The notes: a model not told the origin generated them from the letters alone. A stretch of DNA of 20,980 bases from an uncultured Oscillospiraceae bacterium (GCA_910588365.1 CAJUQS010000080.1:1-20980), one strand, 5' to 3'. Positions 6,598 through 13,757 are shown, numbered from the stretch's first letter. A program made the numbers and translations.

Positions 6598-8487
6598 ATG
6601 AACAGTTGTACCGAATGCCTCAGCCGCAACACCTGCCCCAGCGCAGACAAGCCCATGGAGAACTACATCCGCTCCCTGCCCCTGGAGACCGCCCACCACC
6701 GGGTGGAGACCCAGAAGACCAAGTGCGGGTTCGGCCTCCAGGGCGTCTGCTGCCGCCTGTGCGCCAACGGCCCCTGCCGCATCACCCCCGACGCCCCCCG
6801 GGGTATCTGCGGCGCCAGCGCGGACACCATTGTGGCCCGGAACTTCCTCAGGGCCGTGGCCTGCGGGTCCGGCTGCTACATCCATATCGTGGAGAACACC
6901 GCCCGCCAGCTGAAGAACACCGGCCTGCACAAAGACAGGATCCGCAGCGAGAAGGCCCTGAACCATTTGGCGGAGATCTTCGGCGTTACCGGCGGGGACA
7001 AGTACGATCTGTGCGTGAAGGTGGCGGACAAGGTCCTCTCCGATCTCTACCGCCCGGAGTACGAGGGCATGGAGCTGGTGGAGAAGCTGGCCTACGCCCC
7101 CCGGGTCAAGCGCTGGAAGGAGCTGGGCATCATGCCCGGCGGCGCGAAGGGCGAGGTCTTCAACAACGTGGTGAAGACCAGCACCAACCTCAGCTCCGAC
7201 CCGGTGGAGATGATGGTCTCCTGCCTGCGTCTGGGCATCTCCACGGGCCTCTACGGCCTCCAGCTGACCAACCTGCTCAACGACGTGGTCCTGGGCGATC
7301 CGGTCATCCGCTCCGCCCCCGTGGGCATGAACGTCATTGACCCCGACTACATCAACATCCTCATCACCGGCCACCAGCACTCCCTGTTCACCTACATCCA
7401 GGACCGGCTTCTGGACGCGGACGTTGTGGAAAAGGCCAGGGCCGCCGGGGCCAAGGGCTTCAAGCTGGTGGGCTGCACCTGCGTCGGCCAGGATCTCCAG
7501 CTGCGCGGTGAGCACTACACCGAGATCTTTGACGGCCATGCCGGCAACAACTACATCTCCGAGGCCGTGCTCTCCTGCGGCGCCATCGACGCGGTGCTCT
7601 CCGAGTTCAACTGCACCCTGCCGGGCATTGAGACCATCTGCGAGGAGCTGAAGATCAAGCAGATCTGCCTGGACGTGGTGGCCAAGAAGGCCAACGCCGA
7701 GTACATCCCCTTCCGTTACGAGACCCGTCAGGCCGACGGCGACAGGATCATCGACGAGATCATTGCGGCATACACCGCCCGCCGGGGCAGTGTGCCCATG
7801 AACCTCTTCACGGACCACGGCAACAAGAACACCCTCACCGGCGTCAGCGAGGGGAGCCTGAAGTCCTTCCTGGGCGGGTCCTGGAAGCCCCTCATCGATC
7901 TCATCGTGTCGGGCAGGATCAAGGGCCTGGCCGGCGTGGTGGGCTGCTCCAGCGTGGCCTACGGCCACGACACCCTCACTGCCGAGCTGACCAGGGAGCT
8001 CATCGCCAAGGACATCCTGGTACTGACGGCGGGCTGCTCCTCCGGCGGCCTGGAGAACATCGGGCTCATGACCCCCGAGGCAGCGGAGCTGGCCGGCCCC
8101 AACCTGAAGGCCGTGTGCAAGGAGCTGGGCATTCCCCCGGTCCTGAACTTCGGCCCCTGCCTGGCCATCGGCCGGCTGGAGATCGTGGCGACCGAGATCG
8201 CCCAGGAGCTGGGCGTGGATCTGCCCCAGCTGCCCCTGGTCCTCTCCGCCGCCCAGTGGCTGGAGGAGCAGGCCCTGGCCGACGGCGCGTTTGCTCTCGC
8301 CCTGGGACTGCCCCTGCACCTGGGCGTGCCTCCCTTCGTCACCGGCAGCAAGCTGGTCACCAAGGTGCTCACCGAGGACATGGTGGGCCTCACCGGCGGC
8401 AAGGTCATCATCGACCCCGACGGCAAGTCCGCCGCCAACCAGCTGGAGGCCATCATCGAGGAGAAGCGCCGGGCCCTCAATATTTAA
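6598..8487 (+). CDS. cooS: Anaerobic carbon monoxide dehydrogenase catalytic subunit, divergent clade
   Basis: 629 residues, full length for CooS, with GGAGGAGGA 9 bases before the ATG. Known CooS enzymes interconvert CO and CO2 at a Ni-Fe-S C-cluster and pass electrons to a ferredoxin. Iron-sulfur ligands are visible: C43 and C51 (D-cluster) and C52, C55, C60, C71 (B-cluster, CCRLCANGPC). Likely C-cluster ligands are H259 (ITGHQH), C295, C339 (EFNC), C450 (GCSS), C480 (AGCSS) and C521 (GPCLAIGR). The acid-base residues of well-studied enzymes look replaced: Tyr94, Thr216 and Gln558 at the places I align with CODH-II His93, Asp219 and Lys563. Extra Cys at 4, 7 and 13 precede the usual motifs. 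The cooS-ferredoxin-oxidoreductase order matches a known Clostridia gene set. No cooC nickel chaperone is nearby. Family assignment is firm; actual CO activity is uncertain. Confidence 0.95.
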   Translation: MNSCTECLSRNTCPSADKPMENYIRSLPLETAHHRVETQKTKCGFGLQGVCCRLCANGPCRITPDAPRGICGASADTIVARNFLRAVACGSGCYIHIVENTARQLKNTGLHKDRIRSEKALNHLAEIFGVTGGDKYDLCVKVADKVLSDLYRPEYEGMELVEKLAYAPRVKRWKELGIMPGGAKGEVFNNVVKTSTNLSSDPVEMMVSCLRLGISTGLYGLQLTNLLNDVVLGDPVIRSAPVGMNVIDPDYINILITGHQHSLFTYIQDRLLDADVVEKARAAGAKGFKLVGCTCVGQDLQLRGEHYTEIFDGHAGNNYISEAVLSCGAIDAVLSEFNCTLPGIETICEELKIKQICLDVVAKKANAEYIPFRYETRQADGDRIIDEIIAAYTARRGSVPMNLFTDHGNKNTLTGVSEGSLKSFLGGSWKPLIDLIVSGRIKGLAGVVGCSSVAYGHDTLTAELTRELIAKDILVLTAGCSSGGLENIGLMTPEAAELAGPNLKAVCKELGIPPVLNFGPCLAIGRLEIVATEIAQELGVDLPQLPLVLSAAQWLEEQALADGAFALALGLPLHLGVPPFVTGSKLVTKVLTEDMVGLTGGKVIIDPDGKSAANQLEAIIEEKRRALNI

Positions 8488-8502
8488 GGGAGGCGCGAGG
8501 AA

Positions 8503-8976
8503 ATGAAACGAATTTTTATCGACCCCGCCAAGTGCGACGGGTGCAAAAACTGCACCATCGCCTGTATGGCGTCCCACAGCGACATGACGCCCCGGAAGGG
8601 GAGTCTGGACGAGCTGCGTCAGGCGGTCTACGCCCTGGATCTCACCGATCCCGCCGCCCAGAGCCGCAACCGCATCGTCTCCGACGGCCAGGGTGGGTAC
8701 AGCCCCATCTTCTGCCGCCACTGCGACGTGCCCGACTGCGCCGGAACGTGCATGAGCGGCGCGCTGCAAAAAAATATGGAAACGGGCCTGGTGGAGTATA
8801 ACGAGGAGAAATGCGCGGCATGCTACATGTGCGTGATGAGCTGCCGCTACGGCGTTCCTGCCATCACCCCGGACCGGAAGCGGGTCATCAAGTGCGACTT
8901 CTGCCAGCATCTGGAGGAGGGCCCCGCCTGCGTCCGGGCCTGCCCCAAGAGGGCGATTGAAGTGAGAGAGGTGTGA
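8503..8976 (+). CDS. cooF: CooF-like ferredoxin with four [4Fe-4S] clusters
   Basis: 157 residues, 15 bases after the cooS stop, with GAGGCGCGAGGA before the ATG. Sixteen cysteines fall in four groups: C11/14/17/21, C71/74/79/83, C104/107/110/114 and C131/134/143/147. This is the arrangement of CooF, HycB and DMSO-reductase iron-sulfur subunits, enough for four cubane clusters. It should carry electrons between the CODH D-cluster and the flavoprotein encoded next. No signal peptide, so it is cytoplasmic. The stop overlaps a possible GTG start of the next gene and lies 2 bases before its ATG, indicating translational coupling. Confidence 0.9.
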   Translation: MKRIFIDPAKCDGCKNCTIACMASHSDMTPRKGSLDELRQAVYALDLTDPAAQSRNRIVSDGQGGYSPIFCRHCDVPDCAGTCMSGALQKNMETGLVEYNEEKCAACYMCVMSCRYGVPAITPDRKRVIKCDFCQHLEEGPACVRACPKRAIEVREV

Positions 8977-8978
8977 CC

Positions 8979-10208
8979 ATGGAACGATTTGTCATCATTG
9001 GCGCCGGTGCGGCCGGCATCACCGCCGCCCAGACGCTGCGCAGCTTCCGCCCTGACGATATCATCACCGTCATCTCCATTGACGAGAAGGTCCACTCCCG
9101 CTGCATGCTCCACAAGTTTCTGGGCCATGAGCGGACCGCGGAGGGCATCAACTTTGTGGGCGCGGACTTCTTCGAAAAAAATGACATCTACCACATTCCC
9201 TGCCAGACCGTGACGAAGATTGACACCCAGGCCAAGACGGTTTTCTACGGCGAGGGGTACAGCACCCCCTATGACAAGCTGCTCATCGCCACCGGCTCCG
9301 GCTTCTTTATCCCGCCCATCCCCCACTTCCGGGAGGCCCCCAACGTCTTCGGCTTCCGGGATCTCAGCGACGCGCTGAAGATTGACGAGGCCTTCGCCAA
9401 GGGCAAGCGGGTGTTTATCGTGGGCTCCGGCCTGGTGGGTCTGGACGCCGCCTCCGCCCTCTGCCACCGGGGCGCCCAGGTGACCATTGCAGAGATGGCG
9501 CCCCGGGTCATGCCCCTGCAGACCGACGACTACGCCGCCAGCGTCTACCAGAAGGTCTTCGAGGACCAGGGCTGCCGCTTCCTGCTGGGCATCGGCGCCA
9601 GCGACGCGGTGGTGGACGGCGAGGGCAATATCACCGAGGTGATCCTCTCCACCGGGGAGCACGTGCCCTGCGACTTTATCATCATGGCCGCCGGCGTGCG
9701 TCCCCGCATCCAGATCGCCCTGGACAGCGGCATCAAGGCTGAGCGCGCCATTGAGGTGGACGACCACCTGCGCACCTCCGCCCCGGACGTGTACGCGGCG
9801 GGCGACTGCACGGGCCTGAGCGGCGTGTGGCCGGACGCCATGGCCCAGGGCAAGGCCGCGGCGGAGAACATGGCCGGTGTGGACACCGTGTACGAGAAGC
9901 CCTACCCGTTCAAGAACACCAGCAACTTCTTCGGCGTGACCATGCTCAGCGTGGGGCGGCTGGATCTCACCGAGGGGGCGGACGTCATCGTCCACAGGAC
10001 CCCCAAGGAGTACAAGAAGGCCATTGTCAAGGACGGGAAGCTCACCGGCTATCTGTCCCTGGGGGACATCTCCAACAGCGGGATGTACCTGCACATTATC
10101 AAAAACGGCATTGATGTCAGCGGCAAGCTGGATAAAATCTTCCGGCTGACCTTCGCGGATTTCTACGGCATCAACGAGAAAAACGGGGAGTACGTCTACA
10201 CGGTGTAG
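8979..10208 (+). CDS. FAD/NAD(P)H-dependent oxidoreductase of the CODH operon (FNOR)
   Basis: 409 residues from the ATG at 8979, with GAGAGAGG 7 bases upstream; a GTG at 8973 would add two residues and overlap the ferredoxin stop. It is a class I pyridine-nucleotide-disulfide-type flavoprotein: FAD-binding GAGAAG 8-13, ATG 105-107, second Rossmann motif GSGLVG 149-154 with acidic E172 at the end of the following strand (suggesting NAD(H) over NADP(H)), and the FAD-closing VYAAGDC 271-277. There is no CxxxxC redox pair, so it resembles NADH oxidase and ferredoxin/rubredoxin reductases. In the inferred pathway the ferredoxin exchanges electrons with NAD through this subunit. It is last in the operon and is followed by a strong terminator. 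Confidence 0.9.
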   Translation: MERFVIIGAGAAGITAAQTLRSFRPDDIITVISIDEKVHSRCMLHKFLGHERTAEGINFVGADFFEKNDIYHIPCQTVTKIDTQAKTVFYGEGYSTPYDKLLIATGSGFFIPPIPHFREAPNVFGFRDLSDALKIDEAFAKGKRVFIVGSGLVGLDAASALCHRGAQVTIAEMAPRVMPLQTDDYAASVYQKVFEDQGCRFLLGIGASDAVVDGEGNITEVILSTGEHVPCDFIIMAAGVRPRIQIALDSGIKAERAIEVDDHLRTSAPDVYAAGDCTGLSGVWPDAMAQGKAAAENMAGVDTVYEKPYPFKNTSNFFGVTMLSVGRLDLTEGADVIVHRTPKEYKKAIVKDGKLTGYLSLGDISNSGMYLHIIKNGIDVSGKLDKIFRLTFADFYGINEKNGEYVYTV

Positions 10209-10229
10209 CTGCCCCCCTTCACAGGATAG

Positions 10230-10268
10230 AGCGGCGGGGCCTGCGCGGGCCCCGCCGCTTCCCTTTTC
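10230..10268 (+). terminator. Rho-independent terminator of the CODH operon
   Basis: Perfect 12-bp G+C-rich stem (10230-10241 with 10248-10259), 6-base loop, then TCCCTTTTC. It separates the three-gene operon from the downstream regulator. Confidence 0.85.
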
Positions 10269-10317
10269 GGCGAAGGGCAAAAATAAATCCTCCCTGTTTT
10301 GGGACAGTTTGTGGATT

Positions 10318-10375
10318 TTGACACTTATCATGGGGGGATGATCTGGTATAATGGTGTCAGTCTATCATGGGGGGA
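10318..10375 (+). promoter_or_regulatory. Promoter of the TetR-family gene with repeated operator-like 13-mer
   Basis: TATAAT at 10347-10352 is preceded by TGG, an extended -10. A TTGACA exists at 10318-10323, but its 23-base spacer is too long for a classical promoter. The 13-mer TATCATGGGGGGA occurs exactly twice, at 10326-10338 and 10363-10375, on either side of the -10. The first copy forms an inverted repeat ATCAT-GGGGGG-ATGAT (10327-10342). The second overlaps the ribosome-binding site. This looks like autoregulation by the encoded repressor; the binding is inferred. Confidence 0.5.
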
Positions 10376-10385
10376 GTCTTTTACC

Positions 10386-10928
10386 ATGCCTGATTCCAAT
10401 ATCACCAAAAAAGCGCTGGCACAGTCCCTGAAGGAGCTGATGGGAAAGCAGTCCTTTGCCAAGATCAGCGTGGCGGACATCTGCGAGGGCTGCGGCATGA
10501 GCCGGAAGAGCTTCTACTACCACTTCAAGGACAAGTACGACCTGGTCAATTGGATTTTCGACATGGAGTTCATCCGCTCCATCCAGGGCCGGGAGCGGGA
10601 GACCAGCTGGGAGCTCTTCCAGGCCCTCTGCCACTATTTCTATCAGGAGCGGGACTTCTACCGCTGCGCGATCCAGATCCAGGGGCAGAACTCCTTCCGG
10701 GAGTACTTCCAGGAGGTCCTCTCTCCGGTGCTGGAGAACGTGGCCTCGGATCTGATTCTGGACAACCAGGACCGGGCGTTCTGCGTACCCTTCTTCTCCG
10801 ATGCCATCCTGGCCTCCATCCTCCGCTGGCTCACCGCCGCGAAGCCGGAGCCGCCGGAGGAGTATCTGGCGCGGCTGCACCGGCTGCTGGTGCGGGGCGC
10901 CCGGCAGGTGCTGGCGGATCTGGAGTAG
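10386..10928 (+). CDS. TetR/AcrR-family transcriptional regulator
   Basis: 180 residues from the ATG at 10386, with GGGGGGAG 8 bases upstream; the open frame extends upstream through the promoter, so longer starts are rejected. Residues ~5-55 are a TetR DNA-binding domain with the helix-turn-helix at ~27-46 (ISVADICEGCGMSRKSFYYHF) [two pieces: ISVADICEGCG and MSRKSFYYHF]. The DhaS-like layout continues FKDKYDLVNWIF. The C-terminal part is helical and probably binds a ligand. It follows the CODH operon but has its own promoter with duplicated operator-like sites, so it surely could repress itself; control of the CODH operon is only possible. I see no copy of its 13-mer upstream of cooS. Confidence 0.88.
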   Translation: MPDSNITKKALAQSLKELMGKQSFAKISVADICEGCGMSRKSFYYHFKDKYDLVNWIFDMEFIRSIQGRERETSWELFQALCHYFYQERDFYRCAIQIQGQNSFREYFQEVLSPVLENVASDLILDNQDRAFCVPFFSDAILASILRWLTAAKPEPPEEYLARLHRLLVRGARQVLADLE

Positions 10929-10932
10929 GCCG

Positions 10933-10989
10933 CGGACTGCCGGAAAGCTCCCCTGATCTTGAAAATTTTGCGGCGGATAGTCCGTCTTT
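10933..10989 (+). terminator. Possible terminator after the TetR-family gene
   Basis: CGGACT plus GCCG (10933-10942) can pair with CGGC and AGTCCG (10971-10984), with a small internal loop and a long apical loop, followed by TCTTTTT. The imperfect stem makes it a moderate candidate. Confidence 0.35.
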
Positions 10990-11020
10990 TTGGTGGCAGG
11001 CTATCTGTGAGGTGATAAAA

Positions 11021-11185
11021 GTGAGTGATCTCCCCACAGGGTTTGTGATGGCTCTTGCTGAAAACAGACAGGCCATGCTCCGCTTTGCCGGATTGTCCGA
11101 CGATACCCGCCGGCAGATCATCGACCAGGCCCGGCAGGCCGCCTCCCAGGCGGAAATGCGCGCCATCGCCGGCAGTCTCACCTGA
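11021..11185 (+). CDS. Small hypothetical protein, 54 residues
   Basis: GTG start at 11021 chosen because GAGGTG lies 6 bases upstream; a later ATG at 11048 has no clear site. The sequence (MSDLPTGFVMALAENRQAM, then LRFAGLSDDTRRQIIDQAR, then QAASQAEMRAIAGSLT) is helical and looks like a small conserved hypothetical I associate with Oscillospiraceae. Its pattern (GF.MALA.N..AM..FA, then EM.AI) resembles a C-terminal helical piece of YdeI-like proteins, but I would not name a function. It is followed 14 bases later by another tiny gene, so the two form a small unit. Confidence 0.7.
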   Translation: MSDLPTGFVMALAENRQAMLRFAGLSDDTRRQIIDQARQAASQAEMRAIAGSLT

Positions 11186-11199
11186 TTGGAGGGTACCCT

Positions 11200-11376
11200 A
11201 TGGCAAAAAAAGGCATGTCCCGCCCGGAGCGGACCCATACCCGGCCCCGCAGCGCCCTGCCGCCGGTTCCCGAGCTCCAGGGCAAGGCCAGACACGGCAA
11301 GACGGAGGCCCCGCCCATTGTCGCCGGAACCGCCGGCCCGGATTTGAAGGTCTATCATTCGGCGCCCCACTCCTGA
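11200..11376 (+). CDS. Small basic proline-rich hypothetical protein, 58 residues
   Basis: ATG at 11200 with GGAGGG 6 bases upstream. The protein begins MAKKGMSRPERTHTRPR, is rich in Pro, Lys and Arg, and ends DLKVYHSAPHS. It has no signal peptide or membrane segment and is probably largely disordered. A basic start with an RPERTH motif resembles small hypotheticals I associate with related Clostridia, though I cannot check this here. It is only 14 bases downstream of the 54-residue gene and ends just before a strong hairpin, so the pair is likely a bicistronic mRNA. Function unknown; nucleic-acid binding would fit the charge. Confidence 0.65.
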   Translation: MAKKGMSRPERTHTRPRSALPPVPELQGKARHGKTEAPPIVAGTAGPDLKVYHSAPHS

Positions 11377-11397
11377 GACGGCAGTCAAAAACCAGAA

Positions 11398-11428
11398 GAG
11401 CACCCGGCCCTTGGGGGGCCGGGTGCTC
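11398..11428 (+). terminator. Strong hairpin, probable terminator of the two small genes
   Basis: Perfect 13-bp stem (11398-11410 with 11416-11428) with a 5-base loop. The downstream T-tract is poor (AGTATGTCTGT). On the minus strand a T-run (CTGGTTTTTGAC) lies a few bases past the stem, so it could work in both directions. Confidence 0.55.
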
Positions 11429-11440
11429 AGTATGTCTGTA

Positions 11441-11603
11441 AGAGCCTGTTTAATATCTCAGCGTGTTCGGATTGGCGAGATAGGTTTTTTGTCCTGCAAG
11501 GCAAAAAGCCGCAGAAATCCTGACGGATTGCAAGGATTTTTAACGCAGTCAGGGCGGAAAATATGCCGCCAAGGCGGGTGCGGGGAGATTTTAAACAGGC
11601 TCT
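11441..11603. mobile_element. MITE-like element, 163 bp, with 19-bp terminal inverted repeats
   Basis: The ends AGAGCCTGTTTAATATCTC (11441-11459) and GAGATTTTAAACAGGCTCT (11585-11603) are inverted repeats with 18 of 19 matches. No plausible gene lies inside. The inner end (11516-11603) is repeated in reverse at 20834-20921 with 85 of 88 bases identical. The left flank is TA, and the right flank is AA. I infer a non-autonomous miniature transposable element; the parent transposase is not in the window. Confidence 0.7.
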
Positions 11604-11635
11604 AAGGAAAGCGCGGGCGGCATTTTTCACCTGCG

Positions 11636-12046
11636 CTACTCCATGTCCACGTTGATATGGTCCGTGCCGTGGGCCTCAAACTCGCCCATGTACTGCTCCA
11701 TGCGCTCCATAACCTCGTCGTAGTTCTCCACCGTGGCCCGCTCCGCGTCCAGATCGCGCAGAGCCAGCTCCTCGGCCAGGATCTCGAAAAAGGTCACGTC
11801 CTCATAGGCCATAATCGCCTCGTGGATTCCGCCCTCCGCGAAGGCGCGGGAGGGGATGATCTCATTGCCATACAGCTCCACCAGGGGAGCCATGCCGTGC
11901 TCCAGGCAGTGGGAGAAGATCAGGCTCTCCACCTTGTCATAGTCGCTGATCCGGTCGTCCCCACGGGTGGAGTTGAGCACCCAGTTCCCTATGTACACCA
12001 GATCCAGCAGGCGGCGGTATTGTTTTTCACTCAGATGCAGCTCCAT
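11636..12046 (-). CDS. Acidic hypothetical protein, 136 residues
   Basis: The ATG at 12046 is preceded by GGAGGAGG. The protein opens MELHLSEKQYRRLLDLVYIG, then NWVLNSTR, and is strongly acidic and helical, ending GTDHINVDME. No signal peptide or membrane segment. The opening (hydrophobic residues spaced as EKQYR.LL.LVY.GNW..N) resembles a conserved hypothetical family I believe is widespread in Clostridia, but I cannot name a function. It is divergent from murI, with about 220 bases between the two starts, and has its own promoter-like sequence. Transcription runs toward the MITE-like element. Confidence 0.8.
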   Translation of the reverse strand: MELHLSEKQYRRLLDLVYIGNWVLNSTRGDDRISDYDKVESLIFSHCLEHGMAPLVELYGNEIIPSRAFAEGGIHEAIMAYEDVTFFEILAEELALRDLDAERATVENYDEVMERMEQYMGEFEAHGTDHINVDME

Positions 12047-12095
12047 GACAAACCTCCTCCCGGCAGTCAGCCGGCGTCATATGGTCAGCAGTCAC

Positions 12096-12104
12096 AGTAT
12101 AGCA
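12096..12104 (-). promoter_or_regulatory. Extended -10 promoter of the acidic hypothetical gene
   Basis: On the minus strand, TGC followed by TATACT (12104-12096), an extended -10 element. The start would be near 12089, about 40 bases before the ATG. The -35 region (TGGAAT, 12124-12119) is poor. Confidence 0.35.
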
Positions 12105-12158
12105 GACTTCTACGGAAAATTCCACAGAAAATACAGGGCAAAAAGCCCAAACTTTTAC

Positions 12159-12187
12159 TTGTGATTGGGGATAAATCATAGTACAAT
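12159..12187 (+). promoter_or_regulatory. Promoter of murI
   Basis: TTGTGA (12159-12164), exactly 17 bases, TACAAT (12182-12187). The start would be near 12194, giving a leader of about 74 bases before the murI ATG. A small GGGC-AAAAA-GCCC hairpin (12136-12148) sits between this and the divergent promoter. Confidence 0.6.
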
Positions 12188-12267
12188 GGTAAAGTTATGA
12201 CCGTGCCGCCCTTTGGCGTGCGCGGCATCAATCCCTCCCGCTGCGGCGGGGCAGAGGAGGTCCGCCT

Positions 12268-13080
12268 ATGAACCAGCGTCCCATCGGCGTTTTTGACTCC
12301 GGACTGGGAGGACTGACCGCGGTGCGCCAGCTCCGGCGGCTCATGCCTTCTGAGAACATTATATACTTTGGCGACACCGCCCGTGTCCCCTACGGCAACC
12401 GGAGCCGGGACACACTGCTGAAATATGCCCGGCAGGACATGGGGTTCCTGCGCGGCTTTGATCTGAAGGCCGTGGTCATTGCCTGCGGCACGGTCAGCAC
12501 CAACTGCCTGGAGGACCTCCAGGCGGAGAGCAGCATCCCGGTCATCGGCGTGGTGGAGCCCGCGGTCCGGCGGGCCGCAGAGATTTCCTCCGCCCGCCGG
12601 GTGGGGCTGGCCGCCACCCGGGCCTCGGTCAGCAGCGGGGCCTACGAGCGGGCATTCCGCCGCCTGGACCCGGCGCTGGAGGTGTATCCCCTGGCCTGCC
12701 CCCTGCTGGTCCCCCTGGTGGAGGAGGGCCGCTGCCGCCCCGGGGACGCGGTCATTGAGACTGTGGCGGCGGAGTACCTGCTCCCCCTGCGGGAGCGGGA
12801 GATTGACACGCTGGTGCTGGGGTGCACCCACTACCCCCTGCTGACCGATGTGATCGGCGCGCTCATGGGCCCCTCGGTGGCTCTGGTGGACGTGGGGGCC
12901 GAGGCGGCTCGGGCCTGCCGGGACCTGCTGTCCTGCCGGGACGAGCTGGCCCAGCGTCCGGCCGGGTCCGTCAGCTGCTATACCAGCGACCGGGCGGTCA
13001 ATTTTCAGCGTCTGGCCGCCACATTCCTGGGGGAGGATGCCGCTGTTCCGATACAGCAGATCGACATTACGAAATATTGA
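12268..13080 (+). CDS. murI: Glutamate racemase
   Basis: 270 residues; GAGGAGG lies ~8 bases before the ATG. It interconverts L- and D-glutamate in the cytoplasm, supplying D-Glu for peptidoglycan. Visible motifs: FDSGLGGL (9-16, Asp10), FGDTARVPYG (34-43), first catalytic Cys73 in ACGTVS, second catalytic Cys186 in GCTHYP. In most racemases the first motif reads ACNTA; here Asn is replaced by Gly74, a variant I believe occurs in related Clostridia. Both catalytic Cys and the Asp are kept, so activity is expected. It has its own promoter and is followed immediately by the DUF1934 gene, one base after its stop. Confidence 0.95.
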   Translation: MNQRPIGVFDSGLGGLTAVRQLRRLMPSENIIYFGDTARVPYGNRSRDTLLKYARQDMGFLRGFDLKAVVIACGTVSTNCLEDLQAESSIPVIGVVEPAVRRAAEISSARRVGLAATRASVSSGAYERAFRRLDPALEVYPLACPLLVPLVEEGRCRPGDAVIETVAAEYLLPLREREIDTLVLGCTHYPLLTDVIGALMGPSVALVDVGAEAARACRDLLSCRDELAQRPAGSVSCYTSDRAVNFQRLAATFLGEDAAVPIQQIDITKY

Positions 13081-13081
13081 T

Positions 13082-13519
13082 ATGATGATGGAAAAACAAG
13101 TTCTTATTTTTGTCCGCGGCGAGCAGTTTTATGACGATATGGAGCCCGACACCACGGAGCTGATGACCGAGGGCGTCATGACCATCGCCGATGACGGCGC
13201 GATCTCCCTGACCTACGAGGAGACGGAGCTGACCGGCATGGAGGGCACCACCACCCGTTTCCTCGTCCGGGACGACACGGTGGAGCTGACCCGCACCGGC
13301 GGCGTCAACTCCCAGATCGTCTTCCAGCGGGGCAAGCGCCACAGCTCCCTGTATGAGACGCCCTGGGGCATGATGCTGGTGGACGTGGTCACCACCGGCC
13401 TGGCCCACCGGCTGGACAGCCATGGGGGCCTGATGGAGATCCAGTTCAACATCGCCGTGGACCACCAGGTCACCGGACAGAACCGGTTCAAGATCCGGGT
13501 GCGGGAGGCGGCGCGCTAA
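13082..13519 (+). CDS. DUF1934 (YwiB-like) calycin-fold protein
   Basis: 145 residues. It starts one base after the murI stop; three consecutive ATG codons (13082, 13085, 13088) are possible and no good Shine-Dalgarno is seen, so translation is probably coupled to murI. The sequence is a run of beta strands (VLIFVRGEQFYDD, GAISLTYEETELTGMEGTTT, RFLVRDDTVELTR, QIVFQRGKRHSSLYETPWG, then GLMEIQFNIAV) as in the DUF1934/YwiB family, which has a lipocalin-like barrel. Molecular function is unknown. In Bacillus subtilis ywiB is beside argS; here argS follows after a short remnant gene, which supports the assignment. Confidence 0.88.
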   Translation: MMMEKQVLIFVRGEQFYDDMEPDTTELMTEGVMTIADDGAISLTYEETELTGMEGTTTRFLVRDDTVELTRTGGVNSQIVFQRGKRHSSLYETPWGMMLVDVVTTGLAHRLDSHGGLMEIQFNIAVDHQVTGQNRFKIRVREAAR

Positions 13520-13704
13520 ATGGAAAGTCCCGCAGCAGAGTATCGATCTGTGTCTGCGGAGGATATGGAATTGCTGGCGGATGTCATGATAAAGGCATAC
13601 GCGGAAGCTCCCTGGGAGGAAAAAAAGACAACGAAGCATTTTACAGTACGGCGGGACTGGATAAAGACTGTGTCTCCGTACTGTTCAAACGGACAGCCCC
13701 ATAA
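13520..13704 (+). pseudogene. Remnant of a GNAT acetyltransferase with internal deletion and frameshift
   Basis: It starts ATG directly after the DUF1934 stop. The first ~35 codons (EYRSVSAEDMELLADVMIKA, then YAEAPWEE) look like the N-terminus of a GNAT-family N-acetyltransferase. About base 13620 there is a run of seven A. In the next frame the sequence reads KDNEAFYSTAGLDKDCVSVL, then FKRTAP and a stop at 13702, like the AFY..xGF C-terminus of the same family. The central acetyl-CoA-binding part (R/Q-x-x-G-x-G/A) is missing; a typical GNAT is about 150-180 residues. I infer a decayed gene caught between ywiB-like and argS. The uninterrupted first frame runs on to 13807, overlapping argS, but is not protein-like. 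Confidence 0.6.
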
Positions 13705-13757
13705 ATATTGTTTTCGGCGAACCGGAAAAGATATTTTCAGAAAAGGAAGTACAAACG

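Noticed and set aside
6523..8910. 795-codon minus-strand frame opposite cooS and cooF
   Set aside because: Spans two well-defined plus-strand genes and their junction, has no motif, and composition is typical of an antisense shadow.
8847..10331. 494-codon minus-strand frame opposite the FAD/NAD oxidoreductase
   Set aside because: The plus strand carries complete FAD and NAD motifs; the antisense frame has none.
11411..11630. Short open frames inside the MITE-like element
   Set aside because: They run through the terminal inverted repeats and a terminator hairpin, with no ribosome site or family resemblance.
13705..13757. T-box or other leader upstream of argS
   Set aside because: Only 53 bases are available and no T-box motif or terminator/antiterminator pair is visible.
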